51,571 nucleotides of DNA from assembly GCA_937877545.1 (NCBI GenBank), contig CALFJE010000038.1:1-51571 (forward strand). The letters are read 5' to 3'. The stretch comes from an uncultured Selenomonadales bacterium (GTDB taxonomy: Bacteria > Bacillota > Negativicutes > Selenomonadales > Selenomonadaceae). Positions 32,079-40,053 of the stretch are shown piece after piece. Both the position numbers and the translations under genes were made by a program. The notes beneath the pieces are model-generated. The model saw nothing but the letters and a program-made list of their open reading frames with translations, did no database searches and had not been told where the DNA came from. How positions within the stretch are numbered: the stretch's first letter is position 1; the number at the start of each line of letters is the position of its first letter.

Positions 32079-33941
32079 TCATAATGCCTTGCCGAAAATC
32101 TTTTTAATATCCGTGCTGTCGCGCCCCGAAACTTTACGAGCGGTGAGGGTTTCAATGGCGTCGAGGATTTTTTTTGCGCGGTTGACGATAAAGGCGTCGA
32201 AATCATCTGCGCGGCAAAGCGCGGCGTCGATAAGGTGACCTTCAAGAATTTCATCAACTTCCGCGCTTGAAATGTTGAGCTTGCCTTGAATCTTTTCAAG
32301 ATAAACGCTTGGAGAGTTGCCGCCGATAATTCGATTGGTGCCCTTGAGAATCAGCGTCTTGTTGGCAATGTTGTCGTATTTTTCTTTGGCAATCTTTTGC
32401 GTCTCGCAATATTTTTTCGGGAAAATGTGATGTATTTCGGTGCTCTCGGCGTAATTCGTGCACGTTCCCATATTTTTCCCCGCGATAAAATCTTGTGCGC
32501 CGTTTTTGAGGATTATCGAAATCATGCCCTTGTAAGCAGCCGAGGCAGTAGTTTTCAAGTGCAAGATAAGTTTTCCCGCGTCGATTTGAACTTTACGAAT
32601 TATTTCAGGCTCCTCGCGCTTGTTAATCCACTTCATGACCTGCACGATGTCTTTGGCGTAACGCGCTCCCTGCCCGTCTCTGTACGACTCGCTGAAAACG
32701 CAATACCAATACCACTGGCGAATTTTGTCGCGACTCGGCTTGTTGTCTTTGCCTTCCGCCTTAAGCTCAGCGAAGATAGCCGCCATGGGAATGAGTTGCG
32801 ATTTGTAGGGAAGATATTTTGTCGTCGTAATGCCGTCCTCTTCCAAAAATTTACTCGCCTCGATAAAACCTTCGATGATGTCGCCCTTGTATTGCAGATA
32901 ATCCTTGTGTTTGAGCTTCAAAATATCCTCGCCCTTGCAACTTACGGAATTCTTCGCGCCTCTGTTGCGATAGCTTACAAAAAGCGTCAACGCCGTCACG
33001 AAATCCGAACAATCGACCGCCTTTAAAATGTCCAAGCCCATGCTCTCGAAAACCGCTTGAATGTCTTCCCAATCCTTGCGCAACCTTACGGGTTCGCCGT
33101 TATCGTCGGTCTTCGCCGCAAAAATCGAAGTCAGCAAGTCGAAGGTGTCCAGCTTTGAAATTCCTCTGTTGACGTTCTCGAAAATCTTGCAGACGGCATT
33201 CAGCGAAGTGTTCTTTTTCAATTCAACGATTGCAACATCGTAGGATTCGATTTTTTTTACTAATTTTTCATCGAAAGCGTCCGCCAAAGTTTCGGCAACG
33301 TCGGTGCCATGAAATTTTTCGTAAGCGCGAAGCCATTGACGGCTGGAGAAAATTTTATTGAGTGGAAACATGCCGTGTTCAAATTCTTTTTCGGGCGTCG
33401 ATAAGTCCCAATTCTTGCCCTTGGCTTTCAACTTTTTGCTCGGCGGCACGGAAATGATTATGTCCTCGGCGTCCGAAGAATTCTTGACGACCTCAATCGC
33501 CTTTGCCATGTCGACGTAGTAGAAAAATTCCTTTTTGCCTTTGTTGCCTTTGCCAATCTTGAAGGGCTTATCGGAGAAAAGTGCGCCGTAAAGCGAAGTA
33601 AGCCGCTGTTGCCCGTCCAGAATCAGATATTGCGGTTTGGCAGAGGTTTTATCCGCGCCCATAATCGGTCGGAAGGCGAATTTTAAATTATCTGCGTCGC
33701 ACTCCAGCAAGAGTATTGAATTTATCGGGAATCTACGAATCACGCTTTCCAACAGCGATTTGATTTGCTCGTCGCTCCAAATCCACTCGCGCTGAAAATC
33801 GGGCAGTTGAATCGCACCGTCTTTTATCTTCCGCATCAATTCGTCCAGATTTAATTTTTTTACTTCCACGTCCGTCAGCCGCCTCCCATAAGGTTTTAAT
33901 TGGCGAAAATTATAACCGGCAGGAAAATTTTCGTCAAACAT
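32079..33941 (-). CDS. DUF262/DUF1524 (GmrSD-like) protein, putative modification-dependent nuclease
   Basis: The 620-aa protein opens with a DUF262 ParB-like domain: L-P-D-F-Q-R-E-W-I-W near 50 and the diagnostic D-G-Q-Q-R-L-T near 107, followed by Y-Y-V-D. A DUF1524 HNH domain near the C-terminus carries E-I-H-H-I-F-P-K-K-Y near residue 503. GmrSD enzymes with this layout cut DNA with glucosylated hydroxymethylcytosine, and related proteins defend against phage. The substrate here is unknown. It is convergent with the methyltransferase gene and beside the helicase/MTase pair, which supports a defence role. The start is uncertain; ATG 33941 lacks a clear ribosome binding site, but the F-P-A-G-Y-N-F...R-R-L-T-D sequence is family-like. 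Confidence 0.82.
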   Translation of the reverse strand: MFDENFPAGYNFRQLKPYGRRLTDVEVKKLNLDELMRKIKDGAIQLPDFQREWIWSDEQIKSLLESVIRRFPINSILLLECDADNLKFAFRPIMGADKTSAKPQYLILDGQQRLTSLYGALFSDKPFKIGKGNKGKKEFFYYVDMAKAIEVVKNSSDAEDIIISVPPSKKLKAKGKNWDLSTPEKEFEHGMFPLNKIFSSRQWLRAYEKFHGTDVAETLADAFDEKLVKKIESYDVAIVELKKNTSLNAVCKIFENVNRGISKLDTFDLLTSIFAAKTDDNGEPVRLRKDWEDIQAVFESMGLDILKAVDCSDFVTALTLFVSYRNRGAKNSVSCKGEDILKLKHKDYLQYKGDIIEGFIEASKFLEEDGITTTKYLPYKSQLIPMAAIFAELKAEGKDNKPSRDKIRQWYWYCVFSESYRDGQGARYAKDIVQVMKWINKREEPEIIRKVQIDAGKLILHLKTTASAAYKGMISIILKNGAQDFIAGKNMGTCTNYAESTEIHHIFPKKYCETQKIAKEKYDNIANKTLILKGTNRIIGGNSPSVYLEKIQGKLNISSAEVDEILEGHLIDAALCRADDFDAFIVNRAKKILDAIETLTARKVSGRDSTDIKKIFGKAL

Positions 33942-33996
33942 AATCAAAAGCGGGCGAATAATACCAAACGCGCCATGAATCAATAACGATTCCGCA

Positions 33997-34024
33997 TTGC
34001 AAAAAATTTTATCCGTGATATACT
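33997..34024 (+). promoter_or_regulatory. Promoter of the 42-aa membrane-protein gene
   Basis: TTGCAA (33997-34002), a 16-nt spacer and TATACT (34019-34024). The gene starts at 34075, after an AGGAGG. Confidence 0.6.
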
Positions 34025-34074
34025 GCGCAACGTTTCAAGGGATTGAACGACGAACACGACAGGAGGCAACAATC

Positions 34075-34203
34075 ATGAAGAAACTTTTCTCGAAGAAAAC
34101 AATTTCGCTGGATGCGATAATCCTGATGTTCAGCGCGGGCATATTCGGCGCGACGCTGATAATCGGACTGATACTCCTTTACGGTCTGGATAAAATCTTT
34201 TGA
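34075..34203 (+). CDS. Small single-TM protein, 42 aa
   Basis: ATG 34075 follows AGGAGG by 8 nt. The protein has a short basic start (M-K-K-L-F-S-K-K-T) and one hydrophobic segment of about 24 residues (residues 14-37), then L-D-K-I-F. With a good promoter and ribosome binding site it is a credible gene. It stands next to the defence-like island and could be a small membrane effector or a toxin/stress peptide, but nothing in the sequence proves that. It is transcribed divergently from the DUF262 gene. Confidence 0.6.
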   Translation: MKKLFSKKTISLDAIILMFSAGIFGATLIIGLILLYGLDKIF

Positions 34204-34346
34204 CAAACTGCGCGCCCGACATACCGGGCAAACCCTCCCCCAATATCGGCGAAGGCATTTCGACGGCGGCTCCCAAAGGGCGTCGGTCTGTGAAAGGTTT
34301 CCTTCGCGCCACAACATAGAGCATTAAAAATCCCTCCCCAAAAATG
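34204..34346. other. Spacer with a possible intergenic repeat; no gene
   Basis: No credible coding frame is seen. The minus-strand translation includes P-L-G-A-A-V-E-M-P-S-P-I-L-G-E-G, which recalls decayed repeat-derived ORFs in bacterial intergenic regions. This is a weak resemblance. Confidence 0.3.
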
Positions 34347-34377
34347 AAAATCCCCGTTCAAAACGAGCGGGGATTTT
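34347..34377. terminator. Bidirectional terminator between the 42-aa gene and the pur operon
   Basis: A 10-bp stem (34347-34356 with 34368-34377) ends in TTTT on the plus strand and is bordered by T-runs on the minus strand. Its loop sequence resembles the terminator at 32049-32068. Confidence 0.75.
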
Positions 34378-34410
34378 CTGTTGGCAACGTGACGTTGCAT
34401 CCAATTTTTG

Positions 34411-35598
34411 TCAGATTTCAGAAAGATACTTGGTAATGGCGGCGTCGTAGTCGGCGGTATGAGCGAAAGCCTCGGCCGCCAAAGCCTTGCGCACGTCAAG
34501 CGGAACCTCACCCGTCTCGGCTATCAGCTTGGCAATTTCGTCGTAGCGTTCGGGGTTGGTGACGACCGTAACGTATTTGAAATTCTTAGCCGCCGCCCGA
34601 ATCATGGCAGGTCCGCCGATGTCGATGTTTTCAATCGCGTCCTCCAGCGTGACGTTGGGCTTGCGAATCGTCTTTTTAAACGGATACAGGTTGACGACGA
34701 CCAGGTCAATCGGCTCGATACCGTTCTCCTCCATTTGGCGGACGTGTTCGGGATTGTCGCGCACAGCCAAAATGCCGCCGTGAATTTTCGGGTTGAGCGT
34801 CTTGACGCGCCCGTTCATGATTTCGGGAAAGCCCGTGAGGTCGCTGACGTAGGTAACGGGAATGCCCGCCGCCCGAATCGCCTTGCCGGTGCCGCCCGTG
34901 CTGATAATCTCCACGCCGCACTTGCTGAGCTTCTTAGCCAATTCCACCACGTCGATTTTGTTCGACACGCTGATTAACGCCCGTTTGATTTTCATTTTGC
35001 CGCCTCCAATCTCAACTCTGCGCCCGACGATTTTAAGCCGCCCGTCAATGAACAGCTTTATCGCCAGCGGATAAATCTTGTGCTCTTGTTCAAGGACTCG
35101 CGCCGCCAAAGTTTCCTCGGTGTCGCCCTCCATGACCTCAACCGCCGCTTGAAGGATTATCGGTCCCGAATCGGTGCCCTCGTCGACGAAATGAACCGTG
35201 CAACCCGATACCTTCGCGCCGTAAGCCAAAACGTCTCTGTGCGCGTGCGCTCCGGGGAATGCCGGCAGTAATGACGGGTGGATATTCATCAGCCGTCCCT
35301 CGTAGCGACGCACGAAGTCCGCGCTCAATATCCGCATGAAGCCCGCCAGTATCACCAGGTCGACGCCCTTAAGGTGTTTTAAAAGTTCCGCCTCGAAGTC
35401 TGCGCGGTCGGCGAATTTTTTCCTGTCGACGCAGATATTTTTAATGCCCGCCGCCTCCGCCCGTTGCAAGGCTCCGACGTTCGGCTTATCGGTCAGCACG
35501 ACGGCTATCTCCGCCGCCAAGTAGCCGCGCTCTATCGCGTCGATTATCGATTGTAAATCTGTGCCGCGCCCCGAACACAGCACGCCCAGCTTAATCAT
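34411..35598 (-). CDS. purN/purH': Fused PurN-IMP cyclohydrolase, lacking AICAR transformylase
   Basis: The 395-aa reading frame joins two purine enzymes. Residues 1-200 are GAR transformylase (PurN) with the catalytic N-I-H-P-S-L-L-P-A-F-P-G and H-F-V-D-E-G-T-D-S-G-P-I-I. Residues 202-395 are the MGS-like IMP cyclohydrolase domain of PurH (A-L-I-S-V-S-N-K, S-T-G-G-T-G-K, G-F-P-E-I-M-N-G-R-V-K-T-L-N-P-K-I-H-G-G). It stops just after A-F-A-H-T-A-D-Y-D-A-A-I, where the roughly 310-residue AICAR transformylase domain normally begins. That reaction must come from another gene, e.g. a separate PurV/PurP-type enzyme. An internal GGAGG 7 nt before ATG 34995 could give a separate cyclohydrolase. ATG 35598 overlaps the purM stop. 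Confidence 0.9.
   Translation of the reverse strand: MIKLGVLCSGRGTDLQSIIDAIERGYLAAEIAVVLTDKPNVGALQRAEAAGIKNICVDRKKFADRADFEAELLKHLKGVDLVILAGFMRILSADFVRRYEGRLMNIHPSLLPAFPGAHAHRDVLAYGAKVSGCTVHFVDEGTDSGPIILQAAVEVMEGDTEETLAARVLEQEHKIYPLAIKLFIDGRLKIVGRRVEIGGGKMKIKRALISVSNKIDVVELAKKLSKCGVEIISTGGTGKAIRAAGIPVTYVSDLTGFPEIMNGRVKTLNPKIHGGILAVRDNPEHVRQMEENGIEPIDLVVVNLYPFKKTIRKPNVTLEDAIENIDIGGPAMIRAAAKNFKYVTVVTNPERYDEIAKLIAETGEVPLDVRKALAAEAFAHTADYDAAITKYLSEI
34993..35007 (-). promoter_or_regulatory. Internal ribosome binding site and start in the fused purN/H frame
   Basis: On the minus strand GGAGG lies 7 nt before ATG 34995, which begins M-K-I-K-R-A-L-I-S-V-S, the usual PurH N-terminus. The site lies inside codons for I-G-G-G-K of the PurN tail. 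Independent translation of a 194-aa cyclohydrolase is therefore possible, suggesting the fusion arose by loss of the purN stop. Confidence 0.55.
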
Positions 35599-36619
35599 TG
35601 AACTCACCTCCGTTAATCGTGACGCCCTCGCCCTCGACGACACGACCAATCCTGTAAAATTCCTCGTCGGTCACGCTGTCGGCAATTTCCGCGTCGACGA
35701 TTAAAATCATGCCGATGCCGCAGTTAAACGTTCGGAACATCTCGCGGCGCGGGACGTTGCCCCACGTCTGCAACAGCTTAAAAATCTTCGGGACGCTCCA
35801 ACTGTCCGCGTCAATCGTCGCGCCCAAACCGTCGGGCAAGGCGCGGGGTATGTTGTCGTAGAAGCCGCCGCCCGTCACGTGAACCAGCCCGTGAATCTTA
35901 TCGCCGAGGTTGCGGATAATCGGCAGGCACGTCGCGGGATAAAGCCTCGTCGGCGTCAACAGCTCCTCGCCGATAGTCTTGCCAAGCTCGCCAATAAATT
36001 CGTCGCCCTTAAAGCCCATGCGCTCGAAGACGATTTTTCTAACCAAGCTGAAGCCGTTGGAGTGCAAGCCGCTCGACGGCAAGCCGATAAGCACGTCGCC
36101 GACCTTGACGCGGGCAGGGGTTATCAGCGATTTACGTTCGACGACGCCGACCGCAAAGCCCGCAATGTCGTATTCGCCCGCAGGATAAAAGCCGCTCATC
36201 TCGGCAGTTTCGCCGCCAATCAGCGCACAGCCCGACGCCTTACACGCCGCCGCGACGCCTTTGACGATTTCGGCAACCTGCGCGGGTTGGAGCTTGCCGA
36301 CGGCTAAATAGTCCAGGAAAAATAACGGCTCGGCTCCTTGAACCAGAATGTCATTAACGCACATGGCAACGGCGTCCTGCCCTATGGTGTCGTGCTTGTT
36401 GAGCAGGAACGCGATTTTAAGCTTGGTGCCCACGCCGTCGGTGCCTGATACCAAAATCGGCTCGTCGTAATTTTTGAGCGCGAACAGTCCGCCGAAGCCT
36501 CCGAGGTCGCCCAAAACTTCGGGGCGGTAGGTTGCGCGGACACTGTCTTTAATCAGGCGCACGGACTCGTTGCCCGCGTCTATGTCCACGCCCGAATCCT
36601 TATAAGTCAACTGCGTCAT
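35591..36619 (-). CDS. purM: Phosphoribosylformylglycinamidine cyclo-ligase (AIR synthetase)
   Basis: The 342-aa protein has the PurM signature: D-S-G-V-D-I-D-A-G-N near the N-terminus, S-G-T-D-G-V-G-T-K and G-G-E-T-A-E-M-S-G-F-Y. It converts FGAM to AIR with ATP. The ATG overlaps the epimerase stop (ATGA), and its own stop overlaps the purN/H start. Confidence 0.96.
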   Translation of the reverse strand: MTQLTYKDSGVDIDAGNESVRLIKDSVRATYRPEVLGDLGGFGGLFALKNYDEPILVSGTDGVGTKLKIAFLLNKHDTIGQDAVAMCVNDILVQGAEPLFFLDYLAVGKLQPAQVAEIVKGVAAACKASGCALIGGETAEMSGFYPAGEYDIAGFAVGVVERKSLITPARVKVGDVLIGLPSSGLHSNGFSLVRKIVFERMGFKGDEFIGELGKTIGEELLTPTRLYPATCLPIIRNLGDKIHGLVHVTGGGFYDNIPRALPDGLGATIDADSWSVPKIFKLLQTWGNVPRREMFRTFNCGIGMILIVDAEIADSVTDEEFYRIGRVVEGEGVTINGGEFND

Positions 36620-37548
36620 AGATAGTTCTCCTTGAAATAGTCAATCGTGAGCTTAAGCCCGTCCTCCAGCTTAACGGTCGGTTGCCAACCGAGTTTCTCT
36701 TTGGCGAGGTCAATGACGGGACAACGTTGCGTCGGGTCGTCTGAAGGCAACGGGCGATAGACAAGTTTGGACTTACTGCCCGTCAATTTCAAGACCAACT
36801 CGGCAAGCTCAATCATGGTGAATTCGCCGGGGTTGCCCAAGTTCACAGGACCGGTAAAATCCTCGGCGTGCATCATGCGAACAATACCGTCAATCAAATC
36901 GTCGACGTAGCAAAAACTGCGCGTCTGGGTGCCGGTGCCGTAAATCGTGATGTCCTCGCCGCGCAACGCCTGCATGATAAAGTTGGAGACGACGCGCCCG
37001 TCATTGGCGGTCATGCGCGGTCCGTAGGTGTTGAAAATGCGCACGACGCGAATATCAAGCCCGTGTTGGCGGTGGTAGTCGAAGAAAAGAGTTTCGGCGG
37101 TACGCTTGCCCTCGTCGTAGCAGGCGCGAATGCCAATCGGATTAACCGCGCCGCGATAATCTTCGGGCTGAGGATGAACTTTCGGGTCGCCGTAGACTTC
37201 GGAGGTACTGGCTTGCAAAACCCGCGCAGAATTCTGTTTGGCGCAACCGAGCGAATTTAACGCGCCCATGACGTTGGTTTTAATCGTGCGGACGGGGTCG
37301 CGCTGATAGTGCACGGGGCTGGCGGGACACGCCAAGTTGAATATCCAATCGACCTCGGCGTAAATCGGCTGAATCACGTCGTGGCGCATAAATTCAAAGT
37401 TCGGGTTGCTCAAAAGGTGCGCGATGTTCTTTTTCTTGCCCGTGAAGAAATTATCCAGACAGATAACCTCGTGCCCGTCGGCGATAAGCCTGTCGCACAG
37501 GTGCGAGCCCAAAAAGCCCGCGCCGCCCGTCACCAAAACTCTTTCCAT
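36616..37548 (-). CDS. NAD-dependent epimerase, UDP-glucuronate decarboxylase-like
   Basis: The 310-aa SDR-type protein has the Rossmann motif T-G-G-A-G-F-L-G-S-H, the catalytic Y-x-x-x-K (C-Y-D-E-G-K-R) and R-I-F-N-T-Y-G-P-R-M. These closely resemble UDP-xylose synthase (UXS) and dTDP-glucose dehydratase relatives. It probably converts UDP-glucuronate to UDP-xylose, or a similar sugar nucleotide, for surface polysaccharide. It sits inside the purine operon, overlapping purM by 4 nt. ATG 37548 has the sequence GAGGTGTTGAGATTT before it; a longer frame to 37638 would cover the end of the small upstream gene. Confidence 0.85.
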   Translation of the reverse strand: MERVLVTGGAGFLGSHLCDRLIADGHEVICLDNFFTGKKKNIAHLLSNPNFEFMRHDVIQPIYAEVDWIFNLACPASPVHYQRDPVRTIKTNVMGALNSLGCAKQNSARVLQASTSEVYGDPKVHPQPEDYRGAVNPIGIRACYDEGKRTAETLFFDYHRQHGLDIRVVRIFNTYGPRMTANDGRVVSNFIMQALRGEDITIYGTGTQTRSFCYVDDLIDGIVRMMHAEDFTGPVNLGNPGEFTMIELAELVLKLTGSKSKLVYRPLPSDDPTQRCPVIDLAKEKLGWQPTVKLEDGLKLTIDYFKENYL

Positions 37549-37613
37549 AAATCTCAACACCTCGCCAAAAATCAAAGGGGACAAGGTAAAAAATGCCTCA
37601 TCCCCCGAAGTTT

Positions 37614-37808
37614 TCAATAATCCTTGATGACCGTGCACATTGCCCGCTCAATCGGCGTATCTTGCGTGCAGCGGATTGTGTTCGTCATGACGCAGCACTC
37701 AAAGCCCGTGGCAGGGGACATGCCGACGTAAATATCTGCCGCCTCAGCCTTGACGCCCGCGCAAATTATCAAGCCGATTGTCGCAACGATTAAGACGTTT
37801 TTCAACAT
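37614..37808 (-). CDS. Small secreted cysteine-containing protein, 64 aa
   Basis: Residues 1-23 are a signal peptide (M-L-K-N-V-L-I-V-A..., cleaved near A-E-A-A). The mature part of about 40 residues has four cysteines (E-C-C, R-C-T, M-C-T), so it may form disulfides. The ribosome binding site is AAGGCGG. It lies between purC and the epimerase gene in the purine operon. No family is recognisable to me. It may be an inserted orphan. Confidence 0.6.
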   Translation of the reverse strand: MLKNVLIVATIGLIICAGVKAEAADIYVGMSPATGFECCVMTNTIRCTQDTPIERAMCTVIKDY

Positions 37809-37820
37809 GTCGGAACCGCC

Positions 37821-38525
37821 TTACATGGTCAGGCGATTGAGCATTTCCTTATAAGCCTCCTCGACGCCGCCGAGGTCTTGACGGAAACGGTCTTTATCCA
37901 GCTTTTCGTGCGTGACGGTATCCCAGAAGCGGCAATTATCGGGCGAAATTTCGTCCGCCAAAAGTACTTCGCCGTCGAAGCGTCCGAACTCCAGCTTGAA
38001 GTCAATCAGGTCGACATTCTTAGCCTTGAGCAGGTCGCGCAGAATCGTGTTGACGGTAAAGGCGATATGCTCCATTTGATTCAGCTCGTCGATTTTGGCG
38101 AGGTCGAGAGCCATAATGTGATAGCGATTGAGCATGGGGTCGCCCAGTTCGTCGCTCTTGTAATAGTATTCGACGACGGGAACCGCAAGCGGCGTGCCTT
38201 CCGCCAAGCCCAGACGTTTAACCAGACTGCCCGCCACGATGTTGCGCACGACGACCTCAAGCTTAATCATGTCCAGGCGTTTGACAATCATCTCGCGTTC
38301 GCCAATCTTCTCGACGAAATGACTCTTGACGCCGCGATCCTTGAGCTGCTTGAAAAAGAATTCGCTGATTTTGTTGTTGATGACGCCCTTGCCCTCGATG
38401 ATGTCGTGCTTCGCGCCGTTGCCCGCCGTGGCGTCGTCCTTGAAGTAAACCAGCAACTCGGCGGGATTATCGGTCTCAAAAACCGTCTTCGCCTTGCCCT
38501 CGTACAGCATATTGCCCTTAATCAT
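37821..38525 (-). CDS. purC: SAICAR synthetase
   Basis: The 234-aa protein has L-Y-E-G-K-A-K-T-V-F, F-K-D-D-A-T-A-G-N-G-A-K and E-V-V-V-R-N-I-V-A-G-S-L, the family signatures. It joins CAIR and aspartate. GGAGG lies 7 nt before the ATG. The purB stop is 13 nt upstream. Confidence 0.97.
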   Translation of the reverse strand: MIKGNMLYEGKAKTVFETDNPAELLVYFKDDATAGNGAKHDIIEGKGVINNKISEFFFKQLKDRGVKSHFVEKIGEREMIVKRLDMIKLEVVVRNIVAGSLVKRLGLAEGTPLAVPVVEYYYKSDELGDPMLNRYHIMALDLAKIDELNQMEHIAFTVNTILRDLLKAKNVDLIDFKLEFGRFDGEVLLADEISPDNCRFWDTVTHEKLDKDRFRQDLGGVEEAYKEMLNRLTM

Positions 38526-38537
38526 GTCGTAACCTCC

Positions 38538-39830
38538 TTAAAGTCCGAAACGTTCAAAAATCATATCAACGTTGCGCAGGAAAAATTTATGGTCGAAGCA
38601 GGCGGCGATTTCCTCCGCGCTGAGATATTTCGTAATGTCGGGGTCATTGGCGGCGTTGGTTTGGAAGTCTGCGCCTTCGAGCCAACGTTTCATTGCGTTG
38701 CGCTGTACCCACTTGTAAGCGTCTTCGCGCAGGACGCCTTTGCCGACAATCTCCAGCATGAGCCGCTGACTGTAAATCAGCCCGCCCGTGCGGTTCATAT
38801 TATGCAACATTGCGTCGGGATAAACAAGCAACTTGTCAACAATGTTGGTAAGCTTGCGCGTGCAATAGTCAACGTTAATCGTGGAGTCGGGGAGGATAAC
38901 GCGCTCAACGGAGCTGTGCGAAATGTCGCGTTCGTGCCAAAGCGTGATGTCCTCCATGGCGGCGATTGCGTTGCCGCGAACGAGCCGAGCCATACCCGCC
39001 ACGCGTTCACAGTTAATCGGGTTGCGCTTGTGCGGCATGGCGGAGGAGCCTTTTTGACCGGGTGAAAAATATTCTTCTGCCTCGCGAATGTCGGTGCGTT
39101 GCAGGTTGCGAATTTCGGTGGCGATTTTCTCCAACGTGCTTGCCACTATCGCCAACGTTGTCATGTATTCGGCGTGGCGGTCGCGCTGAATGACTTGCGT
39201 CGCCAAACGGACGGGCGTCAAGTCAAGTTTACGGCAGACAAGCTCCTCGATACGCGGGTCGATATTTGAATAGGTGCCGACCGCGCCGCTGAGCTTGCCG
39301 ACGCTGACGATTTTTTTGGCGTGTTCAACGCGTTCAATATCGCGCTCAACCTCCGCGCTCCAAAGCAAAAGCTTCAGCCCGAACGTCATAGGCTCCGCGT
39401 GGATGCCGTGCGTCCTGCCTATGCAAGCCGTATGTTTGAACTCAACCGCACGACGCCGCAAAACTTCGCGGAACTTGTTCAGGTCGTCAAGGATAATCTC
39501 CGCCGAACGCTTCATCATGAGGCAAATCGCGGTATCTTTCACGTCGCTGGAAGTCAAGCCCTTGTGGATATATTTGGAGTCCGCGCCGACATATTCGCCG
39601 ACGCAAGTCAAAAAGGCAATGATGTCGTGGTGCGTGACGCTTTCGATTTCGTGAATGCGTTCGAGGTTGAAGTTGGCTTTGGCGCGAATGTTACGGGCGG
39701 CTTCGATAGGAATTTCGCCGAGTTCAGCCATGGCGTCGCAGGCGGCAAGTTCAACGTCAAGAATCGTCTGCCACTCATTTTCTATCGACCAAAGCTTACC
39801 CATTTCGGGCAAAGTGTAGCGTTCAATCAA
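38538..39830 (-). CDS. purB: Adenylosuccinate lyase
   Basis: The 430-aa protein has S-S-D-V-K-D-T, G-R-T-H-G-I-H-A-E-P and the signature G-S-S-A-M-P-H-K-R-N-P. It acts twice in purine synthesis: it releases fumarate from SAICAR and from adenylosuccinate. The start is TTG 39830, 7 nt after AAGGAGG. It is the first gene of the operon. A short dispersed repeat (39843-39877) is directly upstream of its ribosome binding site. Confidence 0.97.
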   Translation of the reverse strand: MIERYTLPEMGKLWSIENEWQTILDVELAACDAMAELGEIPIEAARNIRAKANFNLERIHEIESVTHHDIIAFLTCVGEYVGADSKYIHKGLTSSDVKDTAICLMMKRSAEIILDDLNKFREVLRRRAVEFKHTACIGRTHGIHAEPMTFGLKLLLWSAEVERDIERVEHAKKIVSVGKLSGAVGTYSNIDPRIEELVCRKLDLTPVRLATQVIQRDRHAEYMTTLAIVASTLEKIATEIRNLQRTDIREAEEYFSPGQKGSSAMPHKRNPINCERVAGMARLVRGNAIAAMEDITLWHERDISHSSVERVILPDSTINVDYCTRKLTNIVDKLLVYPDAMLHNMNRTGGLIYSQRLMLEIVGKGVLREDAYKWVQRNAMKRWLEGADFQTNAANDPDITKYLSAEEIAACFDHKFFLRNVDMIFERFGL

Positions 39831-39842
39831 AGTAAAACCTCC

Positions 39843-39877
39843 TTAGGGATTAGGAATTAGGGATTAAGGATTAGGGA
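39843..39877. repeat. Dispersed GGGATTAG-type repeat, copy C, in the purB leader
   Basis: Near-tandem units of TTAGGGATTAGG, AATTAGGGATTA and AGGATTAGGGA. Same unit family as the repeats at 14361-14407 and 45133-45193. Confidence 0.7.
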
Positions 39878-39928
39878 CGAATTTTCAAATATAAAACGGT
39901 ATCCGCCCCTGCGAGGCGAGTTTCTTTG

Positions 39929-39958
39929 CAACTTTCTTTGCTCGCTCAAAGAAAGTTG
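39929..39958. repeat. Palindromic element: 12-bp perfect inverted repeat
   Basis: CAACTTTCTTTG (39929-39940) and its complement CAAAGAAAGTTG (39947-39958) are separated by 6 nt. A related AACTTTCTTTTGCTTGTCCAAAGA sequence occurs near 23003-23026, without a perfect arm. This could be a mobile-type intergenic palindrome. Confidence 0.65.
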
Positions 39959-40053
39959 ATCCTAAAACTTAGAATCAAGATTAGCCGAATCAGCGCGACG
40001 AGCCGACAACATGACAAATTTTCCGCGTGCCCACGCTTGATAAAAAGGGGGGC

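Noticed and set aside
37878..39065. 395-aa plus-strand frame over purC and purB
   Set aside because: Antisense shadow of two conserved purine enzymes.
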